Made by a program: the position numbers and the translations under genes. From Saprospiraceae bacterium (GTDB lineage: Bacteria > Bacteroidota > Bacteroidia > Chitinophagales > Saprospiraceae), in contig JANQRV010000402.1 in the NCBI GenBank assembly GCA_028284395.1, forward strand, positions 1 to 64,000: a stretch of 64,000 nucleotides of DNA, given 5' to 3'. The stretch's first letter is position 1; the number at the start of each line of letters is the position of its first letter. A model generated the notes under the pieces. The model was given only the letters and a program-made list of their open reading frames with translations, had not been told where the DNA came from and did not search any database. Positions 9,263 to 18,548 of this stretch are shown in pieces.

Positions 9263-10438
9263 ATGAAACAGTTATTTGCCTTTCTACTGCTCTGTTTGTT
9301 ATTTGCAATACCTTCACTTAGTCAAGACCTGGAAAATTATCTCTGCCAGGGGGCCTATTTTGAAGTTGCGGAGGCAGAAAAGCTGCATTTGGAGTGGCAG
9401 CAAAGCATTCAATCCTTGGAAGATTGGGAGACTAGATCAACCATTATTCGCAATGGTATTTTGCAAGGAGCGGACCTGACGGTTTTTCCAGAGAAAACCC
9501 CGCTAAGACCAATTTTTCGGCACCGAAAAATAATGGACGGTTATTCGGTGGAGAATGTGGCCTTCGAGAGCCGGCCCGGTTTTTTTGTAACTGGTAATCT
9601 CTATCGACCGCATAACCGGAAAGGTCCTTTTGCTGCTATATTATCACCGCATGGCCACTGGAGCGACCCAAATAACCACGGCCGGTTTAGAGCAAACAAG
9701 CAATACCTGTGTGCTACCTTGGCTAGAATGGGGGCTATTGTCTTTGCCTATGATATGATCGGTTATGGCGAAGCGGATCAATGTGAGCATAAGCACCCCA
9801 AAGCGGTAAAGATCCAGACCTGGAATAGTATTCGCGCCCTGGATTTCTTGCTTTCCCTTGACGATGTAGATCAAGAGCGGGTCGCAGTGACCGGGGCATC
9901 AGGAGGTGGAACCCAGACGTTTCTGTTGACCGCCTTAGACCCAAGGGTGAAGGTTTCGGTCCCGGCTGTGATGGTATCAGGGCATTTTTTTGGAGGCTGT
10001 ATTTGTGAGAGTGGAATGCCGGTTCACCGTAGTGCGAAACATCAGACTTCTAATGTAGAGATTGCTGCATTGGCTGCTCCAAGGCCTATGTTGCTAATTT
10101 CCGACGGGGACGATTGGACTCGCTTTACACCTCAAATGGAATATCCATATCTTCAACACATCTATCGGCTATATGGGAAGGAACGGTCTGTTGGGAATGT
10201 CCACTTTAAAAATGAGAAGCACGACTATGGTTATAATAAGCGTCAGATGGCCTACGTGTTCTTACTGAGCCATCTGGAATTAGATATTGGGGCTTTGCAG
10301 GAGGCAATGGGAAGTACTGTGGAGAATTTTGTCACCATCTTACCGCGTGCGGAACTAGAGGTATTTACTAAGACGGATCCGCGCCCAAATTATGCCATTA
10401 AGGGTAGTGATGCGGTCTCTGCGTCTTTTGAAAATTAA
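9263..10438 (+). CDS. Exported alpha/beta hydrolase, acetylxylan-esterase-like
   Basis: A secreted alpha/beta hydrolase of 391 residues. The signal peptide ends at SLS-Q (about 1-20). The nucleophile elbow is GASGGG with Ser213, the acid is Asp281 or Asp283 in ISDGDDWTRF, and the base is His320 in NEKHDYG. The oxyanion strand is LSPHGHW (128-133). This layout fits the dienelactone-hydrolase/acetylxylan-esterase group often found in polysaccharide loci. A role in removing acyl groups from a sulfated or acylated glycan would suit the neighbouring sulfatase at 10504, but this is inference. The gap to the preceding peptidase is 37 bases. Confidence 0.82.
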   Translation: MKQLFAFLLLCLLFAIPSLSQDLENYLCQGAYFEVAEAEKLHLEWQQSIQSLEDWETRSTIIRNGILQGADLTVFPEKTPLRPIFRHRKIMDGYSVENVAFESRPGFFVTGNLYRPHNRKGPFAAILSPHGHWSDPNNHGRFRANKQYLCATLARMGAIVFAYDMIGYGEADQCEHKHPKAVKIQTWNSIRALDFLLSLDDVDQERVAVTGASGGGTQTFLLTALDPRVKVSVPAVMVSGHFFGGCICESGMPVHRSAKHQTSNVEIAALAAPRPMLLISDGDDWTRFTPQMEYPYLQHIYRLYGKERSVGNVHFKNEKHDYGYNKRQMAYVFLLSHLELDIGALQEAMGSTVENFVTILPRAELEVFTKTDPRPNYAIKGSDAVSASFEN

Positions 10439-10503
10439 GGAACTATATGATTTGGGTTTGGCCTTGATAACCACTCGATTGTTGCTACAAAACGAAAATA
10501 ACC

Positions 10504-12051
10504 ATGATTCAATCCCGTTATTCGTTGGGGGCTCTCCTCTATCTTCTATCTTTTGGTTGCACGAGTAATAACCAGACGGTAACTGATAGAGAGCCATCAT
10601 TACCCAATATTCTCTACATCCTTGCGGATGACTTGGGTTATGGCGACATCGCATCCTTCAACCCGGATTCGAAGATTGAAACGCCTGAACTGAATAAGCT
10701 GGCAAAGGACGGGATGAAGTTTACGGATGCTCACTCACCATCAGCAGTCTGCACGCCCACCCGATATGGTATATTGACCGGCCGCTATTGTTGGCGAAGT
10801 CGCCTACCCGTTGGAGTTTTACGTGGCTATGGGCGTGCATTGATTGAGCCGGATCGATTGACGGTGGCTTCTTTGTTACAAAGTCAAGGGTATCGGACGG
10901 GAGTGGTCGGAAAGTGGCACTTGGGATTAGATTGGGTGCTTAAAGAAGGAGCTGCAATAGGGCAAACAGACCAAAGTACAACGGCCAATTCAGTTGGAAT
11001 GGTCACTGATCTGGACTCCGAGTTGTTGGATTTTTCAAAGAAACCAACGGATGGCCCATTGGATCATGGTTTTGACTACTCCTATATATTACCGGCTTCG
11101 TTGGATATGGATCCTTATTGTTATCTCGAAAACGATGAACTGGTGACTTTACCGAGTGACAGTACAGCAGGTAATGATCTCAATACCGGATACACCGGAG
11201 CTTTTTGGAGAGCGGGTAGAATTGCGCCCGACTTTGAGTTTGATCAAGTCCTGCCTAATTTTATAGATAAAGCCATTCAATTTATTCGGGAAACGGAGCG
11301 TCGGGGAAGCCCCTTTTTTTTATATCTGCCATTGGCTGCACCTCATACCCCCTGGATGCCTACGAATCCCTATTCCAACATCAGCCAAGCGGGCAACTAT
11401 GGCGATTTTGTAAGTATGGTAGATGCTGAAATTGGACGGGTTTTGAGGTCTTTAGTTGAATTGGGGCTTGAAGAAAACACACTGGTGATCTTTACCAGTG
11501 ATAACGGTCCTTTTTGGCCCCCTAATATGATCGAATCCTACGAGCATCGATCTGCCGGTAGCTTGAGAGGTATGAAAGCAGATGCCTGGGAGGGAGGACA
11601 TCGAATTCCCTTCATTGCAAAATGGCCTGGGAAAATAAAACCTGAATCAGAGAGCAAAGCCTTGACTTCCCTTACCAATTTGATGGCGACCTGTGCTGAG
11701 GTAGTAGGCCTTGACCTCCCGGCAGAGGCAGGGGAAGATAGTCACAGTATCCTGCCAATTTTAATGGGTGATTCGAATGCAGTAGCCAATCAAAAGGCCA
11801 TCATTCAACATTCTTCCAAAGGGGTTTTTGTAGTGCGGAGAGGAGATTGGAAATTGATCTTGGGACGGGGTTCTGGTGGCTTTTCACAACCCACTACTTA
11901 TCAACCTAAAGTGGGAGAACCCGCAGGTCAGTTGTACGATTTGAGCATAGACTTGCAAGAAACTACCAATCTTTACAATGAACAGCCGGATGTGGTTGCA
12001 GAACTCTCCGGCATATTGGAGGAATTTAGAAAGACCGGTAGAAGTAACTGA
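10504..12051 (+). CDS. Arylsulfatase A-like sulfatase, lipoprotein (CTPTR)
   Basis: A type I sulfatase of 515 residues. Cys83-T-P-T-R87 is the formylglycine motif with Thr in place of the usual Ser (AVCTPTRYGILTGR), a known tolerated variant. Asp41-Asp42 in ILADDLGYGD and the later TSDNGPFWP block supply metal ligands. The signal peptide ends at FGC with lipid Cys19. It is very similar in layout to the sulfatase at 16880 (same motif, same length, same DAHSPS block), so the two look like paralogues. It lies between the exported hydrolase and the NIPSNAP protein. Sulfate release in the periplasm or at the cell surface is expected; the substrate is unknown. Confidence 0.92.
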   Translation: MIQSRYSLGALLYLLSFGCTSNNQTVTDREPSLPNILYILADDLGYGDIASFNPDSKIETPELNKLAKDGMKFTDAHSPSAVCTPTRYGILTGRYCWRSRLPVGVLRGYGRALIEPDRLTVASLLQSQGYRTGVVGKWHLGLDWVLKEGAAIGQTDQSTTANSVGMVTDLDSELLDFSKKPTDGPLDHGFDYSYILPASLDMDPYCYLENDELVTLPSDSTAGNDLNTGYTGAFWRAGRIAPDFEFDQVLPNFIDKAIQFIRETERRGSPFFLYLPLAAPHTPWMPTNPYSNISQAGNYGDFVSMVDAEIGRVLRSLVELGLEENTLVIFTSDNGPFWPPNMIESYEHRSAGSLRGMKADAWEGGHRIPFIAKWPGKIKPESESKALTSLTNLMATCAEVVGLDLPAEAGEDSHSILPILMGDSNAVANQKAIIQHSSKGVFVVRRGDWKLILGRGSGGFSQPTTYQPKVGEPAGQLYDLSIDLQETTNLYNEQPDVVAELSGILEEFRKTGRSN

Positions 12052-12083
12052 AACTAAATTTACCACCATCTAATACTTTAAAG

Positions 12084-12872
12084 ATGAAAAGAAGGCAATT
12101 CATTCAAAAAACCGCTTTAACCACAGTGGGGGCGTCTGCTTTAGTCAGTGCTTCCGCAAAAAATAGTGCTTCTGAAATGGAGGAACAACAACAAATGTAT
12201 GAACTAAGGGTCTATACGCTCAGATTCTTTGGTTCGAAGGCGCCATTGCATGAATATTTACAATCGGCTTTGATTCCGGCTTTAAACCGCCACGGTGTTG
12301 GGAATGTAGGTGTTTTTGGAGAAGTGGCAGATCCAAATCCCACTAAATTATATGTCTTGATTCCCTACAATTCTGCCCAGCATATGCTAGAAGTTGGATC
12401 AAAACTAAGCGAGGATACAGAATACCTCAAAGGAGCTGCGACTTATGACAAAGTACCGGTTGACAAAGCAATCTATACCCGCTACGAAACTTCTATATTG
12501 CAGGCATTTAGCGGCCTGCCGGTAATGCGGATTCCAGATAGTAAAGAGCGCATTTTTGAACTTCGAACTTACGAAGGCTACAGTGAGGATGCCGTTCGCA
12601 GAAAGGTAAAGATGTTCAATGAAGGGGAAATTGAAATCTTTGATAAGACGAAACTGAATTCAGTTTTCTTTGGACACATCATGGCCGGCCCCGGTATGCC
12701 AGCACTGATTTATATGTTGTGGTTTAAGAATATGGAGGAAAGAGATAGCAACTGGAAAGATTTTATCAGTCATCCAGACTGGAAAGCAATGTCTGGAAAA
12801 GAAGAATACGCAAATACGGTCTCCAATATACTAAGGGTGTTCCTGAAACCTCTGGATTATTCTCAGGTTTAA
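12084..12872 (+). CDS. Exported NIPSNAP family protein
   Basis: A 262-residue protein with a twin-arginine-like leader (MKRRQFIQKTAL, Ala-rich to about 26). Two ferredoxin-like NIPSNAP repeats follow: the first begins at MYELRVYTLR (about 38-47), the second at IFELRTYEGY (about 161-170). Each ends with a typical aromatic block, the second in MLWFKNMEERD. NIPSNAP proteins have no settled reaction; exported two-domain versions are common in sulfatase-rich bacteria and may bind or degrade small molecules. It follows the sulfatase by 32 bases and is probably cotranscribed with it. Confidence 0.85.
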   Translation: MKRRQFIQKTALTTVGASALVSASAKNSASEMEEQQQMYELRVYTLRFFGSKAPLHEYLQSALIPALNRHGVGNVGVFGEVADPNPTKLYVLIPYNSAQHMLEVGSKLSEDTEYLKGAATYDKVPVDKAIYTRYETSILQAFSGLPVMRIPDSKERIFELRTYEGYSEDAVRRKVKMFNEGEIEIFDKTKLNSVFFGHIMAGPGMPALIYMLWFKNMEERDSNWKDFISHPDWKAMSGKEEYANTVSNILRVFLKPLDYSQV

Positions 12873-12888
12873 ACCAACTCACTTCCGA

Positions 12889-12920
12889 TTGGCGGGGCAA
12901 TATCTATTTTCTCCCGCCAA
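12889..12920. terminator. Hairpin after the NIPSNAP gene
   Basis: An 8 bp perfect stem (TTGGCGGG with CCCGCCAA) with a 16-base loop lies 17 bases after the stop. No T tract follows on the plus strand, so it is a possible transcript end rather than a classic intrinsic terminator. Confidence 0.4.
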
Positions 12921-13052
12921 CCAAGTTTCTCGTCTTCCAAATCGGGATCAATTGACTCGAGCCTTTAAAAAAGGTTAAAAAGGCCTAAGGTTATCTTAAT
13001 TACTTGTTCTTTTGGCAACAATTTTTGAATCTTCGAGGAGAAAAAACTACTT

Positions 13053-13619
13053 ATGCTAAAATTACAATACGCTTTCTTTGCTCTGACCACAGCAGTCTTC
13101 CTATTTGGTTGTAATGCGGAAGATGATCAACCTTTCGTCGATGAAAACATTCTTGCTTACGATGGTGAAAACGTGACCGGACCAATTCTGGTAGCTGCCG
13201 ATTACGAGGCATCAGCGCAGTTCTTTGGGGCCGATCTCTCGAACAGCATCGGCAAGAATTTGGTCGAAGTGTCTTGGTTTATGGGAGCTAATCCGTCCGT
13301 TTGCCTGGTCCGGATCTACGGAGAAGGTACATCGACAACGCCAGGTGATCTGCTTTTTGAAGCCGACGTAACCGCAGGTGTTAGAACCCCGGGATGGAAT
13401 GCCATTACCTTACAGGAGCCAATTCCCATTACCGGAGAAGGTTTGTGGCTTAGCATTGCGTTTACGCATCCTGATACCCAACAATCGATTGGCTGCGATG
13501 CCGGTCCTGCCCAAAGAGGCGGAGATTGGTTGTACTCTAGTGAAGATATGCGCTGGCGAACATTTAGTCAACGAACCGGGGAAAACATCAACTGGAATAT
13601 TCGCGGGCGACTTGAATAA
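13053..13619 (+). CDS. Hypothetical lipoprotein, beta-rich
   Basis: A 188-residue lipoprotein with a signal peptide and a lipobox ending at Cys20 (FLFGC). After a short acidic linker the sequence is a run of beta strands with many Gly and Trp residues, and two Cys residues (in PSVCLVRIYG and IGCDAGP). The pattern resembles a single jelly-roll or choice-of-anchor-type domain as found in Bacteroidota surface proteins, but I do not recognise a family. It converges on the ArgE-like gene, with two bases between the stops. The 180-base gap before it has a small hairpin and A/T-rich DNA. Confidence 0.75.
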   Translation: MLKLQYAFFALTTAVFLFGCNAEDDQPFVDENILAYDGENVTGPILVAADYEASAQFFGADLSNSIGKNLVEVSWFMGANPSVCLVRIYGEGTSTTPGDLLFEADVTAGVRTPGWNAITLQEPIPITGEGLWLSIAFTHPDTQQSIGCDAGPAQRGGDWLYSSEDMRWRTFSQRTGENINWNIRGRLE

Positions 13620-13621
13620 GG

Positions 13622-14776
13622 CTATTCGGACATCCTTTGAGTCAACCTTTTGATAAAGGTAACTCCTTTATGCAATTGATCAACTGCAATAAATTCGTCG
13701 GCCCGGTGAGCCTGTGAAATGGAACCCGGGCCACAAATAATGGATTCGAAACCGGCTTCTGCAAATTGTCCAGCTTCCGCAGCATATGCGACGGTGGACA
13801 CCTTTTCGATTCCTGACAGCTCTTTGACCATATCGACGATCGGTAAGTTTTCTGGTGTATCGAGGGCCGGAACCGGAGGATGATGCATAGTTGTTTCGAT
13901 TTTGAAACCAGGAAAGCGTTTTCTTAATAATTCCGCTCTCTCATTGCAATAGACTAGAAATTCTCGGTAAATCTCTTCGGTGCTATCCCGTGGGATGATC
14001 CGAGCATCCCAGTGGAAAGAACAATGGTCGGCAATGACATTGGGAGCGATCCCTCCCTCGATCGTTCCGATGTGCAAAGAACTGTGGTTTGGTACGAATC
14101 GATCGTCTAAGTGCCCCGCATCGATCAATTGCTTCATCTTGTTCTCCAGCCATAATATCAGTCGGCTGGATTCATGTATAGCACTGACTTCCTGTTGAAT
14201 TCTACTGCTATGCCCAGCCGATCCGTTCACCGTTGTATGGAAAACGCAGATGCCTTTTTGTCCAACGATCGGCTGCATCAAAGAGGGTTCGCCGATGATC
14301 GCGTATTTTGCGTTTTCTTCATAATCGTCTCTGATAGCGCGAGCCAGTTTCGGACCAGCAAGGCAGCCAACTTCTTCATCATACGAAAAAGCAAAATAGA
14401 TCGGTTTCTTTAAGTCGGCTGCCACCATTTCCGGAACTCCAGCCAGACAACAGGCAATAAACCCTTTCATATCGCACGAACCCCGGCCATATAATTTACC
14501 GTTTCTAAGTGTGAGATCAAATGGATCAGTCGTCCAGGGCTGCCCCTCGACCGGAACTACATCAGTATGTCCCGATAGTATGATACCATCGTCTACCGGT
14601 GGACCGATCCGGCAATGAAGGGAAGCTTTGCTACCATCTTCACTTTCAACCAAGTGATACTTTACACCGAATTCCTCCAGATAATCCTGGATATAGGTGA
14701 TGATGGAAAGGTTGCTTTGTCCTCCCAGAACCGGAAAGGAAACGAGTTTCTTCAAGATGTCTTCTACGCGAGCCAT
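13622..14776 (-). CDS. argE: Acetylornithine deacetylase-like M20 peptidase
   Basis: A zinc-dependent M20A amidohydrolase of 384 residues. Zinc and catalytic residues are visible: His70 and Asp72 in SGHTDVVP, Asp102 in GRGSCDMKG, Glu134/Glu135 in SYDEEVG, Glu163 in IGEPS, and a C-terminal His in SQAHRADEF. This signature set matches ArgE, which removes acetyl from N-acetylornithine in arginine synthesis. No other arg gene is nearby, and many Bacteroidota use N-succinylated intermediates, so another N-acyl amino acid substrate is possible. The enzyme is cytoplasmic, with no signal peptide. Confidence 0.85.
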   Translation of the reverse strand: MARVEDILKKLVSFPVLGGQSNLSIITYIQDYLEEFGVKYHLVESEDGSKASLHCRIGPPVDDGIILSGHTDVVPVEGQPWTTDPFDLTLRNGKLYGRGSCDMKGFIACCLAGVPEMVAADLKKPIYFAFSYDEEVGCLAGPKLARAIRDDYEENAKYAIIGEPSLMQPIVGQKGICVFHTTVNGSAGHSSRIQQEVSAIHESSRLILWLENKMKQLIDAGHLDDRFVPNHSSLHIGTIEGGIAPNVIADHCSFHWDARIIPRDSTEEIYREFLVYCNERAELLRKRFPGFKIETTMHHPPVPALDTPENLPIVDMVKELSGIEKVSTVAYAAEAGQFAEAGFESIICGPGSISQAHRADEFIAVDQLHKGVTFIKRLTQRMSE

Positions 14777-14864
14777 GTTGACCTGTTAATGATGAGTAAA
14801 AAGTGCAAAACCGGCGTAAAATATAAAAAAATCTAGGACTTGAAATTTTGTCATCGGGAGCGGT

Positions 14865-14872
14865 TATCTTTG
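14865..14872 (+). promoter_or_regulatory. Bacteroidota-type -7 box (desaturase)
   Basis: TATCTTTG matches the TAnnTTTG consensus and lies 22 bases before the desaturase ATG at 14895. A TTG-containing stretch lies upstream but the -33 spacing is not ideal. Confidence 0.55.
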
Positions 14873-14894
14873 TAATTCATCAAATTCGGTCACT

Positions 14895-15857
14895 ATGCAA
14901 GTGCTGTCGGCTGCTCCCTACCTGAGTCCGGAAGAACGACGGGCATTATTGAGAAAAAACGATTGGCTGGCCCTATCTCATATCCTGTTACATTGGACCT
15001 GGGTCGCACTGGCTTTTTGGAGTGTATATCAATGGCCAAACGTCATCGTGATTATCTTGGCCCTTTTCGTTTTAGGTGGCCGTCAATTGGCTTGCGCAAT
15101 TTTGATGCATGATGCATCTCATCGTGCGGTATTGAAAAATGGTACACTCAATGATTTTGTCGGGCAGTGGCTGGGAGGATTCCCCGTTTTTCAGGACATG
15201 CTAGCATACCGGCCCTATCACCACCAACATCACCTAACCACGGGTACTGAGGAAGATCCCGACTTGATGTTGACCAGGGGGTATCCCACTACCCGGAAGA
15301 GCATGTTTCGGAAATTTGTTCGGGATTTGACCGGACAAACAGGTATTAAGACATTGTCTGGACTCGTGATGATGCACTTAGGGTACTTGAATTACAATAC
15401 TGGAGGTAAAATCATACGTTCGTCTCAAAAAGATCGAAGTTGGTTGGAATTCTTGCGTGTATTTTTGTTGAAAATGGGTGGTCCGTTGTTAACCAACTTG
15501 ATATTGTTGGGATTGTTGACTTGGTTGGCCTCACCCTGGCTTTATCTATTGTGGGTCGGTGCGTTTCTGACCACATTTCAATTTAGCCTAAGGGTTCGCT
15601 CAATGGCCGAACATTCCATGGTGGTAGATCCATTAGACCCAATTAAGAACACCAGAACTACCTATGCAAACTTATTGGAAAAAATCTTGTTTGCTCCCTA
15701 TAATGTCAATTATCATCTGGAACACCACATGCTAATGGCCGTACCTTTTTACAATCTCCCCAAGATGCACCGATTGTTGAAAGAAAGAGGTTTTTACGAA
15801 GAGGGGACCTTAGCCAATGGGTATTGGGAGATCATCCGTATGGCTACGCAAAAGTAA
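14895..15857 (+). CDS. Fatty acid desaturase
   Basis: A membrane di-iron desaturase or hydroxylase of 320 residues. The three His boxes are HDASH (72-76), HHQHH (109-113) and HLEHH (274-278), with an extra His at 240. Hydrophobic pairs at about 30-60 and 195-230 form the membrane arms. The enzyme introduces a double bond or hydroxyl into acyl chains or carotenoid-like lipids; the HDASH form occurs in acyl-lipid desaturases of Bacteroidota. It is followed 50 bases later by a small SCP2 lipid-binding protein on the same strand, so the pair may act on lipids together. Confidence 0.9.
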   Translation: MQVLSAAPYLSPEERRALLRKNDWLALSHILLHWTWVALAFWSVYQWPNVIVIILALFVLGGRQLACAILMHDASHRAVLKNGTLNDFVGQWLGGFPVFQDMLAYRPYHHQHHLTTGTEEDPDLMLTRGYPTTRKSMFRKFVRDLTGQTGIKTLSGLVMMHLGYLNYNTGGKIIRSSQKDRSWLEFLRVFLLKMGGPLLTNLILLGLLTWLASPWLYLLWVGAFLTTFQFSLRVRSMAEHSMVVDPLDPIKNTRTTYANLLEKILFAPYNVNYHLEHHMLMAVPFYNLPKMHRLLKERGFYEEGTLANGYWEIIRMATQK

Positions 15858-15907
15858 AAGTAGTTCCGGTCTCCTAAAGTGAATTCAATAAACATTAAAA
15901 TACGATT

Positions 15908-16204
15908 ATGAACTTTGAAAGTATTCTGGCTGGATTGAATGAAAAAGCAGCGAGTGCCGCTCCACTGGGAAAGACGTTGAAATTTAACATGGGCGACCAA
16001 GCTATTTTCATTGATGGAACCGGCGATAGCAATACCATTTCCACGGATGATAAAGATGCCGATTGTACTGTAAGTGTTTCCATGGACGACTTTATGGCTT
16101 TGGTCAGCGGCGACCTTAATCCAATGTCGGCCTTTATGAGTGGCAAAATTAAAGTCTCCGGAGACATGGGAGTGGCCATGAAATTACAGGGCCTACTCGG
16201 CTAA
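15908..16204 (+). CDS. SCP2 sterol-binding domain protein
   Basis: A 98-residue single-domain protein. The pattern of a short N-terminal helix, strands through NMGDQAIFIDG, a DADCTVSVSMDDFMALVSGDL block and the closing SGKIKVSGDMGVAMKLQGLL is characteristic of the SCP2 fold, which forms a hydrophobic tunnel for acyl lipids. No signal peptide is present, so it is cytoplasmic. It sits directly after the desaturase gene, in line with a lipid-carrier role. Confidence 0.9.
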   Translation: MNFESILAGLNEKAASAAPLGKTLKFNMGDQAIFIDGTGDSNTISTDDKDADCTVSVSMDDFMALVSGDLNPMSAFMSGKIKVSGDMGVAMKLQGLLG

Positions 16205-16224
16205 AAATCATGGGTTGGTCGGCG

Positions 16225-16647
16225 TTAATCAACGACGACCAGCTCTTTCGTTATACTTCCCATCTTGCTATTGATCTTTACCAGGTAAATTCCGGCGGGC
16301 ATAGATAACAGTTTTAGATTGAAATTATGAGTTCCGGGAGCAAGCTCTCTCTTAAATAGATTACTCAACTTTTTTCCTGTTGGATCTGTTATGCTGACAT
16401 CTACAGTAGCGCGTTCGGTCAGTTCTAACTTCAATTTGGAAACCTCCTTGGCGGGGTTCGGCTGTAATGTACTAACATTGATTTTCGCCTTCATCTTGGC
16501 AACTACTTCCACTTCAGGGGCCGATAGTGGACTCAGCGAATAGGCTGAGGCATCGTCCGTAAGTTCTTGTGCAAATGAAGTTTTTCCGGCAAAAACGAAA
16601 AACAGTAATACCGCAAGTAATGTAATCCTACTTTTTTCTAATCTCAT
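16225..16647 (-). CDS. Small secreted protein with T9SS sorting domain
   Basis: 140 residues from the ATG at 16647 (MRLEKSRITLLAV). The frame is open further upstream, but only this start yields a proper signal peptide (to about FAQ). About 35 linker residues lead to a C-terminal type A T9SS sorting domain, beginning LQPNPAKE, with the middle strand VSITDPTGK and the end PAGIYLVKINS...KELVVVD. Almost the whole mature protein is the sorting domain, so it has no visible cargo. It could be a stand-alone surface peptide, a truncated cargo gene, or a decoy for the secretion machinery. Confidence 0.8.
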   Translation of the reverse strand: MRLEKSRITLLAVLLFFVFAGKTSFAQELTDDASAYSLSPLSAPEVEVVAKMKAKINVSTLQPNPAKEVSKLKLELTERATVDVSITDPTGKKLSNLFKRELAPGTHNFNLKLLSMPAGIYLVKINSKMGSITKELVVVD

Positions 16648-16879
16648 GATAAATCTGTTTACAATCCGTAGACTAATTTTATTTGGACAATCAAAGAATC
16701 TTGAGTATTCGCGTGTAGTTGACATACTCATAGAGCCCATCGGGTGTTGTCGAGGGTAGCCAAATAAACTTTAGCTAAGTTTTTCTGGAGAGAAGTTGTG
16801 TTCCGTGTAGCTTAAAAAGTTGATTGGAGATACAAATAAACGTCCAAAATTAGGATCGTATTATGAAAAATGAAAATAA

Positions 16880-18430
16880 TTATTGAGCATTCTTGTAAAT
16901 CTCCTTGTAATCCTCTTGGACGAATTGTACGACCCCGGTATTTTTTTGTGGGCTGCCCGGGGTGCTTCTTCCATTCCTGATGTATTGATTCATTAGTTGC
17001 GATAGTTCGGCAACTTTCTCGGGCTGAACCTCTGCCAGATTCTTGCGTTCAGCAATGTCTAGTTCGAGGTCATAAAGTTGAATGGGAGGTAGAGGTAGGG
17101 ATTTGGCCTTGTCGGGAGTCGGGAAACTCCAACCACCAGAACCCGGACAGAACTCCAGTTTCCAATTGTCTTTTCTGATGGCAAAAGAACCGTTAACAGA
17201 ATGATGTACGGTTGCTTCCCGAATCGGGCCTTGGTAGCTGGCGCCAGTTAGAGGAGCCAACATATTATAGCTATCTTCAGCTACTTGATCTGTTAAGGTG
17301 TCGCCGACGATGGCTGCACAAGTCCGCATTAAGTCGGTCAGGCACATGGTTTCTTTAGAGATCATACCACTCCTGATCTTGCGTGGCCATCGCGCCAAAA
17401 ACGGGACTCTATGTCCCCCTTCAAAAATGTCGGCTTTATGCCCCCTAAACTGATAACTTGGGAAGTGACCTTTAAGTGCCAATTCTTTAAAATTCGCTCG
17501 GGGACTACAACCATTATCACTGGTAAAGATGATAAGGGTGTTGTCGGCTATCTGATTATCATCGACCGCCTGAAGGATCTGCCCCACTACATCATCCACC
17601 ATTAAGACAAAATCACCGTAGAGATTGGTGCCGGTCTTGCCCTTAAATTCATCTGTTGGTAGTATTGGCGTGTGTGGGGCCGGCAAAGGAAAGTAGAGGA
17701 AAAACGGTGCGTCTGTCTTAGATTGTTCAGCAATCACGTCGATCGCTTTTTCAGTGAGTTTAGGAAGTACTTCTACATGTTTGAAATCGTTCCCGATCGG
17801 CCCCTTCCGCCAAAATTCGGGTCCTTGTAAATCATTCCCTTCAATGCTATCAATGGCAGTAGCGGTGATCCTATCGTTCTCAATATAGAAATAAGGAGGG
17901 ATATCCAGGGAAGCCGTAATACCGTAAAAGTAGTCGAAACCTACTTCATTCGGGCCACCACTAATGGGTTGTGAAAAATCGATCGCACCATTGGCAGTTC
18001 TCGCCCAATCCAGTCCAAGATGCCATTTGCCAACACAGGCCGTAAAATAGTCGTGCTGTTTTAGCAAATCAGCAACGGTCGAGCGATTCTTGTCAATCAA
18101 GAGACTATCGTAACTCCAAGTGACACCCGCTTTGAGTTTAGAGCGCCAGGCGTAACGACCAGTTAGTAACCCGTAGCGAGTTGGCGTACAAACTGAGGAA
18201 GGGCTGTGCGCATCCGTAAAATGGATTCCCTGGCTGGCTATGGAATCTAGAAACTGTGTGCGAATTTTGGCCTCTTTATTCAACGCGGAGACATCACCAT
18301 AGCCCATGTCATCGGCTAAGATGTAGATGATATTGGGTAATTGCTGGTCGCCATTCGCGTTTTCTGAAGTAGTTTGGCAACCCCAAAATGACAAGACAGC
18401 CAATAGGGTGTATAATCTGCTTGATGGCAT
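16880..18430 (-). CDS. Arylsulfatase A-like sulfatase, lipoprotein (CTPTR)
   Basis: A type I sulfatase of 516 residues. Formylglycine Cys81 lies in SVCTPTRYGLLTGRYAWRS, metal residues Asp40-Asp41 in ILADDMGYGD, and the second block in TSDNGCSPR. The lipobox ends at Cys18 (FWGC). It closely parallels the 10504 sulfatase in length, in the DAHSPS block and in the CTPTR form, so they are probably paralogues with related substrates. It is transcribed away from the Gfo/Idh/MocA gene at 18549, sharing a 118-base intergenic region that holds an operator-like inverted repeat. Confidence 0.92.
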   Translation of the reverse strand: MPSSRLYTLLAVLSFWGCQTTSENANGDQQLPNIIYILADDMGYGDVSALNKEAKIRTQFLDSIASQGIHFTDAHSPSSVCTPTRYGLLTGRYAWRSKLKAGVTWSYDSLLIDKNRSTVADLLKQHDYFTACVGKWHLGLDWARTANGAIDFSQPISGGPNEVGFDYFYGITASLDIPPYFYIENDRITATAIDSIEGNDLQGPEFWRKGPIGNDFKHVEVLPKLTEKAIDVIAEQSKTDAPFFLYFPLPAPHTPILPTDEFKGKTGTNLYGDFVLMVDDVVGQILQAVDDNQIADNTLIIFTSDNGCSPRANFKELALKGHFPSYQFRGHKADIFEGGHRVPFLARWPRKIRSGMISKETMCLTDLMRTCAAIVGDTLTDQVAEDSYNMLAPLTGASYQGPIREATVHHSVNGSFAIRKDNWKLEFCPGSGGWSFPTPDKAKSLPLPPIQLYDLELDIAERKNLAEVQPEKVAELSQLMNQYIRNGRSTPGSPQKNTGVVQFVQEDYKEIYKNAQ

Positions 18431-18502
18431 GTTTAAAACCTTAAGTTGATGGAATGGAGTGCATTACTTCAAAATAAATGGAATCTTTAGGATTCACAGC
18501 AT

Positions 18503-18535
18503 ATTTGGGAAACATTTTTATTTTTAATCCCAAAT
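18503..18535. promoter_or_regulatory. Inverted repeat between divergent genes
   Basis: ATTTGGGA and TCCCAAAT form 8 bp arms separated by 17 A/T-rich bases, in the shared upstream region of the sulfatase (16880) and the oxidoreductase (18549). The right arm is 13 bases before the 18549 start. A shared operator is possible; no regulator is nearby. Confidence 0.35.
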
Positions 18536-18548
18536 CAATTCAATAGCA

